A DNA stretch of 64,000 bases from Paenibacillus sacheonensis (GTDB lineage Bacteria > Bacillota > Bacilli > Paenibacillales > Paenibacillaceae), in contig NZ_JAAAMU010000001.1 in the NCBI RefSeq assembly GCF_009909195.1, positions 372,001 through 436,000 of the forward strand, in the 5' to 3' direction. Every line of letters begins with the position of its first letter. Positions within the stretch are counted from its first letter, which is position 1. Position numbers and translations under genes: made by a program. The notes under the pieces were generated by a model. It saw only the letters and a program-made list of their open reading frames with translations. It was not told where the DNA came from and made no database searches. Below, in pieces: positions 61,004 to 64,000 of this stretch.

Positions 61004-62093
61004 GGCGATTGCTTGCGTCGCTGGCCGTCTGCCTGCTGTTGTCGGGCTGCTGGGATCAGGTTCAACTGAATAAGCAGCTTTTTGTCGATATAACCGGGAT
61101 CGATTACAACAAGGGGGACGGCAAGCGGCTGAAGGTCAGCTATGTTGTTTCCGAGCTTAGCGATACGACGCAAGGAGGAGGCAAGCCTTCCGACTCCTAT
61201 CTTGAATCCACGGGCGCCAATATTTACGAGACGGTAAGCAATATCAATAAAGAGATGCCGGGCACCCTCAGCGTGCTGGAAACCAGGTTGTATTTGATCG
61301 GTGCCGAATTCGCCAAAGATCAGCCGATGGACTATTTGAACAATGCGGCTCAGTTTGAGACGTTATACGCGGATTTGGTCCTGTACGACGGCGATCTCCC
61401 GAAACTGTTGGCCAAGAAGGAAATCAACGGCCAGACCACTTCGGATTTTCTGGTCGGCTTGCTGGAGGACGAGAAACGGAGAGGTAGGATCCCGTCCAAC
61501 AAATTATTTCATTATATCCTCGGCGGAGAGGGGTTCATGAACGACTTCTTGCTCAATCGCTTCGAACCCTTCGGCAATGGGGCTCGTCTGGCAGGAACGG
61601 CCTTGTTCAGGGATGGGAAATACACAGGCGTCAATCTGAACAATGACGAAACCTTGCTTGCCCTGCTGATGAAAGGAGCGCCGGCCAAAGGCCAGCTTTT
61701 CTTCGGTCCCGGCGCCTCTATACCTTATTCCGCCCGGGTACGAAAACGAAGAGGAGTTACCGTTTTGCCTATGACAGCAAAGGCATTCGCGAAATCGCGA
61801 TTTCTTTAGAGCTGGATCTTCTATTGCTGGAAGAAGGGCTTAAAGTGAAAAACGGCAAGTTTGACCCTTCCCGCAAGGTAGAGAACGTAATCGCGGCGGA
61901 CCTGACCGCGAAGTCAAAGAACGTGATCGCGACCTTGCAAAAGACGAATTGCGATTTCTTTCAGTTCGGGCAGGAAGCGGCGGCGTATCATCCGGAGTTA
62001 TACAAGAAGATGAATTGGCGCGAGCAATATCCGACGATCAAGATCGAACCGAAGGTGAAGGTTACGATTCTGAATACCGGCATCTTGGAATGA
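61000..62093 (+). pseudogene. Ger(x)C germinant receptor lipoprotein with a frameshift (locus 2)
   Basis: The gene starts MRRLLASLAVCLLLSGCWDQ with lipobox LSGC (Cys17), then VQLNKQLFVDITGIDYNKGD and TRLYLIGAEFAKDQPMDYLN. After GASIPYSARV near 61736 the frame runs into unrelated residues and stops at 61809. One base earlier in register, the family sequence resumes SYRFAYDSKGIREIAISLEL then LLLEEGLKVKNGKFDPSRKV and reaches a stop at 62093 (KVTILNTGILE). A single-base deletion near 61733-61742, or an assembly error, explains this. The truncated product would lack the last third of the protein. Confidence 0.88.
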
Positions 62094-62148
62094 CGACGGC
62101 AAGCCTTCGGAGTCGTCATGACAGACTGGATTAAAGTTACTTTGCCGA

Positions 62149-62180
62149 CAAGCATGCGAGTCATCGCATGCTTGTTTGGT
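62149..62180 (+). terminator. Terminator of ger locus 2
   Basis: CAAGCATGCGA and TCGCATGCTTG pair around GTCA, followed by TTTGGTTT. Confidence 0.85.
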
Positions 62181-62240
62181 TTGCGTTTCCCCTCTCCGCC
62201 AACCTTTCAAGATTTTCATACCCAAACGTAAAAAATTTAA

Positions 62241-62269
62241 TGAACAAAATCGCCGGCTGCCTCTATAAT
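62241..62269 (+). promoter_or_regulatory. Promoter of the YesM-like kinase gene
   Basis: TGAACA (62241-62246) and TATAAT (62264-62269) have a 17-bp spacer, about 95 bases before ATG 62363. The leader in between shows no further gene. Confidence 0.65.
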
Positions 62270-62362
62270 TACAGGCATGGCTTTATTTCGGCTTTGCTGA
62301 TTTGCGATAACAGCATTCGGCGTTTACCCATAGACGATGGCGAGACAAGGGGATTAGGGCAG

Positions 62363-64000
62363 ATGAAGACGAGCAAGAGCTATACGAGGGCGACCCACGC
62401 GCTGTTGATCCCGTATCGGTTCATTACGAGATCCCTGTATCGCAAAATTTGGTTTTGTTTCTTCGTGACCATTACGATTACGGTTATTGCGCTCGGCTTG
62501 GATTACTACGTGCAGACGTCCTCCGATATTAAGGACCGGGCGATCGGCAACATGGAGCTGATCAGCAGCCAGTCCGCCGCGACGCTGGAATCGTACATGC
62601 TGAACGTGAAGAATTTCGCCTGGGAATATTTCGGAGATAAGGATTTTCAGCAGTTCGTCAAAGACCTCGGGGCCGATCCCGAGACGTACAGCCATTATTC
62701 CACGAAATTCAGCCAGTTTATGTCCCGCAACCCCGTCGCGGATTTGATCATGGTGAGCCAGCTGAACGGGGGCAACCGTCTGACCTCCGGCGGCCTCAGC
62801 AAGGCCAGCAGCCTCGATATCGATTATGATCAATTGAAAACGATTGCAATCGCGAACGACGGCAAAGGCGTCTGGCTGCCTACGGTGGCCATCGATCCGC
62901 GGACGAAGAAATCGACGAAGACGCTGATCTTCGTTCAAGCGGTCAAAACGATCAACTTCAACTCGGATAATCCCGTCGTCGGAGTGATGTTCATCCGGCT
63001 CTCTTCCGATTTCATCAAAGGCTGGCTGGGCGAGATCGGCAACGAGGAGCAGGGCCAGTACGAGCTTGTCGATGCCAAGGACGGCAAGGTCATGTTCGCG
63101 CTCGACGAGAAACAGCTCGGCGAACGCTTGACGGGACTCGATCCGTTATTCGCGTTCAGCTACCATGTGAATTCCCGTTATCTCTACGCCGACCATCAGG
63201 GCGAGAGGACGCTGTTCGTCTCCAACAAGCTCGACAACACATCCTGGGTGCTCGTCGGGCAGGTGCCGCTGAACGTGCTGCTAGAGCAAGTGAACGAGCT
63301 CGCGCTGCGAACGCTGATTATCGGCGCCGTCTGCTTGCTTGGGGCGATGATCATTGCCAGCATCCTCTCCTCCAAAATCATTACGCCGCTCAAGCAGCTG
63401 AAGAAAGGGATCATCTCGATCGAGAAAGGCGATTACAACATCTCCGTCCCGGTGTCCTCGAAGGACGAGATCGGCTATTTCGTCAGGCGGTTCAATCAGA
63501 TGGCCAAAGAAATCAACATGCTGATCGTCAAAGTGTACGAGGCGGATCTCGTCAAGAAGGATGCGGAGATCAAGTCGCTGCAATCGCAGATCAATCCGCA
63601 TTTCCTGTACAACACGCTCGGCATGATCGACAGTCTGGCGGCCTTGCACGATGACGACCGAATCAGCATGATCAGCTCCAACCTGGCCAAGATGTTCCGC
63701 TATAACATCAGCGCCGGACATATGTCCACGCTTCAAGCGGAAATCCGTCAGCTCGAAATTTACTTGTCCATCCAGCAGGTCCGGTTCTCGGACCGGCTCA
63801 GCTACTCGATCGACATGGAAGACGGACTGCAAACGATCCTAACCCCGAAGCTGCTGCTCCAGCCGCTCGTAGAAAACAGCTTCATGCACGGCATCGACCA
63901 TCTCCCCGCGGGCGGGGAGATCCGGATCCGGGCCTGCAGCCTGTCGGATACGGATGCCGCCATTACCGTGTGGAACAACGGTCCGCCGATCCATCCGGAG
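62363..64000 (+). CDS. YesM-type sensor histidine kinase (partial, runs off window end)
   Basis: Translation from ATG 62363 stays open for 546 codons to the window end. The N-terminal membrane segment (IWFCFFVTITITVIALGLDY) is followed by an extracellular sensor of about 250 residues, a second segment (TLIIGAVCLLGAMIIASILS), HAMP (KIITPLKQLKKGIISIEKGD), and the His_kinase motif LQSQINPHFLYNTLGMIDSL with the phosphoacceptor His in NPHFLYN. An ATPase N-box (QPLVENSFMHGI) begins before the edge. Such kinases pair with an AraC-type response regulator and often a sugar ABC transporter; both would lie outside the window. Confidence 0.92.
   Translation, partial: MKTSKSYTRATHALLIPYRFITRSLYRKIWFCFFVTITITVIALGLDYYVQTSSDIKDRAIGNMELISSQSAATLESYMLNVKNFAWEYFGDKDFQQFVKDLGADPETYSHYSTKFSQFMSRNPVADLIMVSQLNGGNRLTSGGLSKASSLDIDYDQLKTIAIANDGKGVWLPTVAIDPRTKKSTKTLIFVQAVKTINFNSDNPVVGVMFIRLSSDFIKGWLGEIGNEEQGQYELVDAKDGKVMFALDEKQLGERLTGLDPLFAFSYHVNSRYLYADHQGERTLFVSNKLDNTSWVLVGQVPLNVLLEQVNELALRTLIIGAVCLLGAMIIASILSSKIITPLKQLKKGIISIEKGDYNISVPVSSKDEIGYFVRRFNQMAKEINMLIVKVYEADLVKKDAEIKSLQSQINPHFLYNTLGMIDSLAALHDDDRISMISSNLAKMFRYNISAGHMSTLQAEIRQLEIYLSIQQVRFSDRLSYSIDMEDGLQTILTPKLLLQPLVENSFMHGIDHLPAGGEIRIRACSLSDTDAAITVWNNGPPIHPE

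Overview
The window looks like a chromosomal segment of an endospore-forming, moderately high-GC Firmicute of the Paenibacillaceae type. Pointers are AGGAGG-type ribosome sites, two gerA-type spore germinant receptor operons, a SleB-like hydrolase carrying stalk (copper amine oxidase N-terminal-like) domains, a T-box leader, a YesM-type sensor kinase and many sugar-related genes. The genus is inferred from this gene mix, not from a marker gene. I saw no rRNA, tRNA, IS element, CRISPR array or phage gene.

Layout. 0-9.7 kb: partial class I aldolase; DrrAB-like ABC exporter; an AraC regulator divergent from a cluster that reads as L-galactose catabolism (tagaturonate reductase, a possible altronate dehydratase remnant, an L-galactose dehydrogenase homologue with an in-frame stop, an L-galactonate 5-dehydrogenase homologue); a SleB-like wall hydrolase; a T-box leader with a probable isoleucine specifier but no ileS behind it. 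9.7-18.1 kb: a GHL10-type hydrolase, an 840-bp gene-poor gap with 27-28-bp repeats, a LysR gene divergent from zwf-tkt-tal, and a scar joining an AraC fragment to a Rieske fragment. 18.2-27.6 kb: a mostly AT-rich stretch with thiol/quinone stress genes (peroxiredoxin, YfkO-like nitroreductase, azoreductase, a frameshifted peroxiredoxin, a thioredoxin-like gene) sharing one operator-promoter, then a Crp/Fnr regulator and an intact gerA-C-B operon.

27.6-46 kb: an OmpR-type two-component system divergent from two sugar ABC permeases, an HlyD-like adaptor and a solute-binding lipoprotein; a MarR/quinone oxidoreductase pair with two operator copies; a beta-propeller lactonase; an SDR; a FhuF-like reductase behind a perfect Fur box; a LysR/O-methyltransferase pair; and a MerR gene with a 19-bp promoter spacer followed by two SRPBCC genes. 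46-51.2 kb: the most unusual locus, in which two secreted cupredoxin proteins (one fused to two COG4315 domains) precede an ECF sigma factor and its zinc anti-sigma factor, facing a regulator with two MerR domains. 51.6-52.2 kb holds four copies of a hairpin repeat. 52.3-64 kb: a broken DUF4038 hydrolase, a GH116-type enzyme, a DUF817 membrane protein, a GH32 fructosidase, a second GC-rich ger operon with a frameshifted C gene, and a YesM-like kinase cut by the window end.

At least four genes carry a nonsense or frameshift lesion. Either the strain is losing genes or the assembly contains indel errors; reads over these sites would decide.
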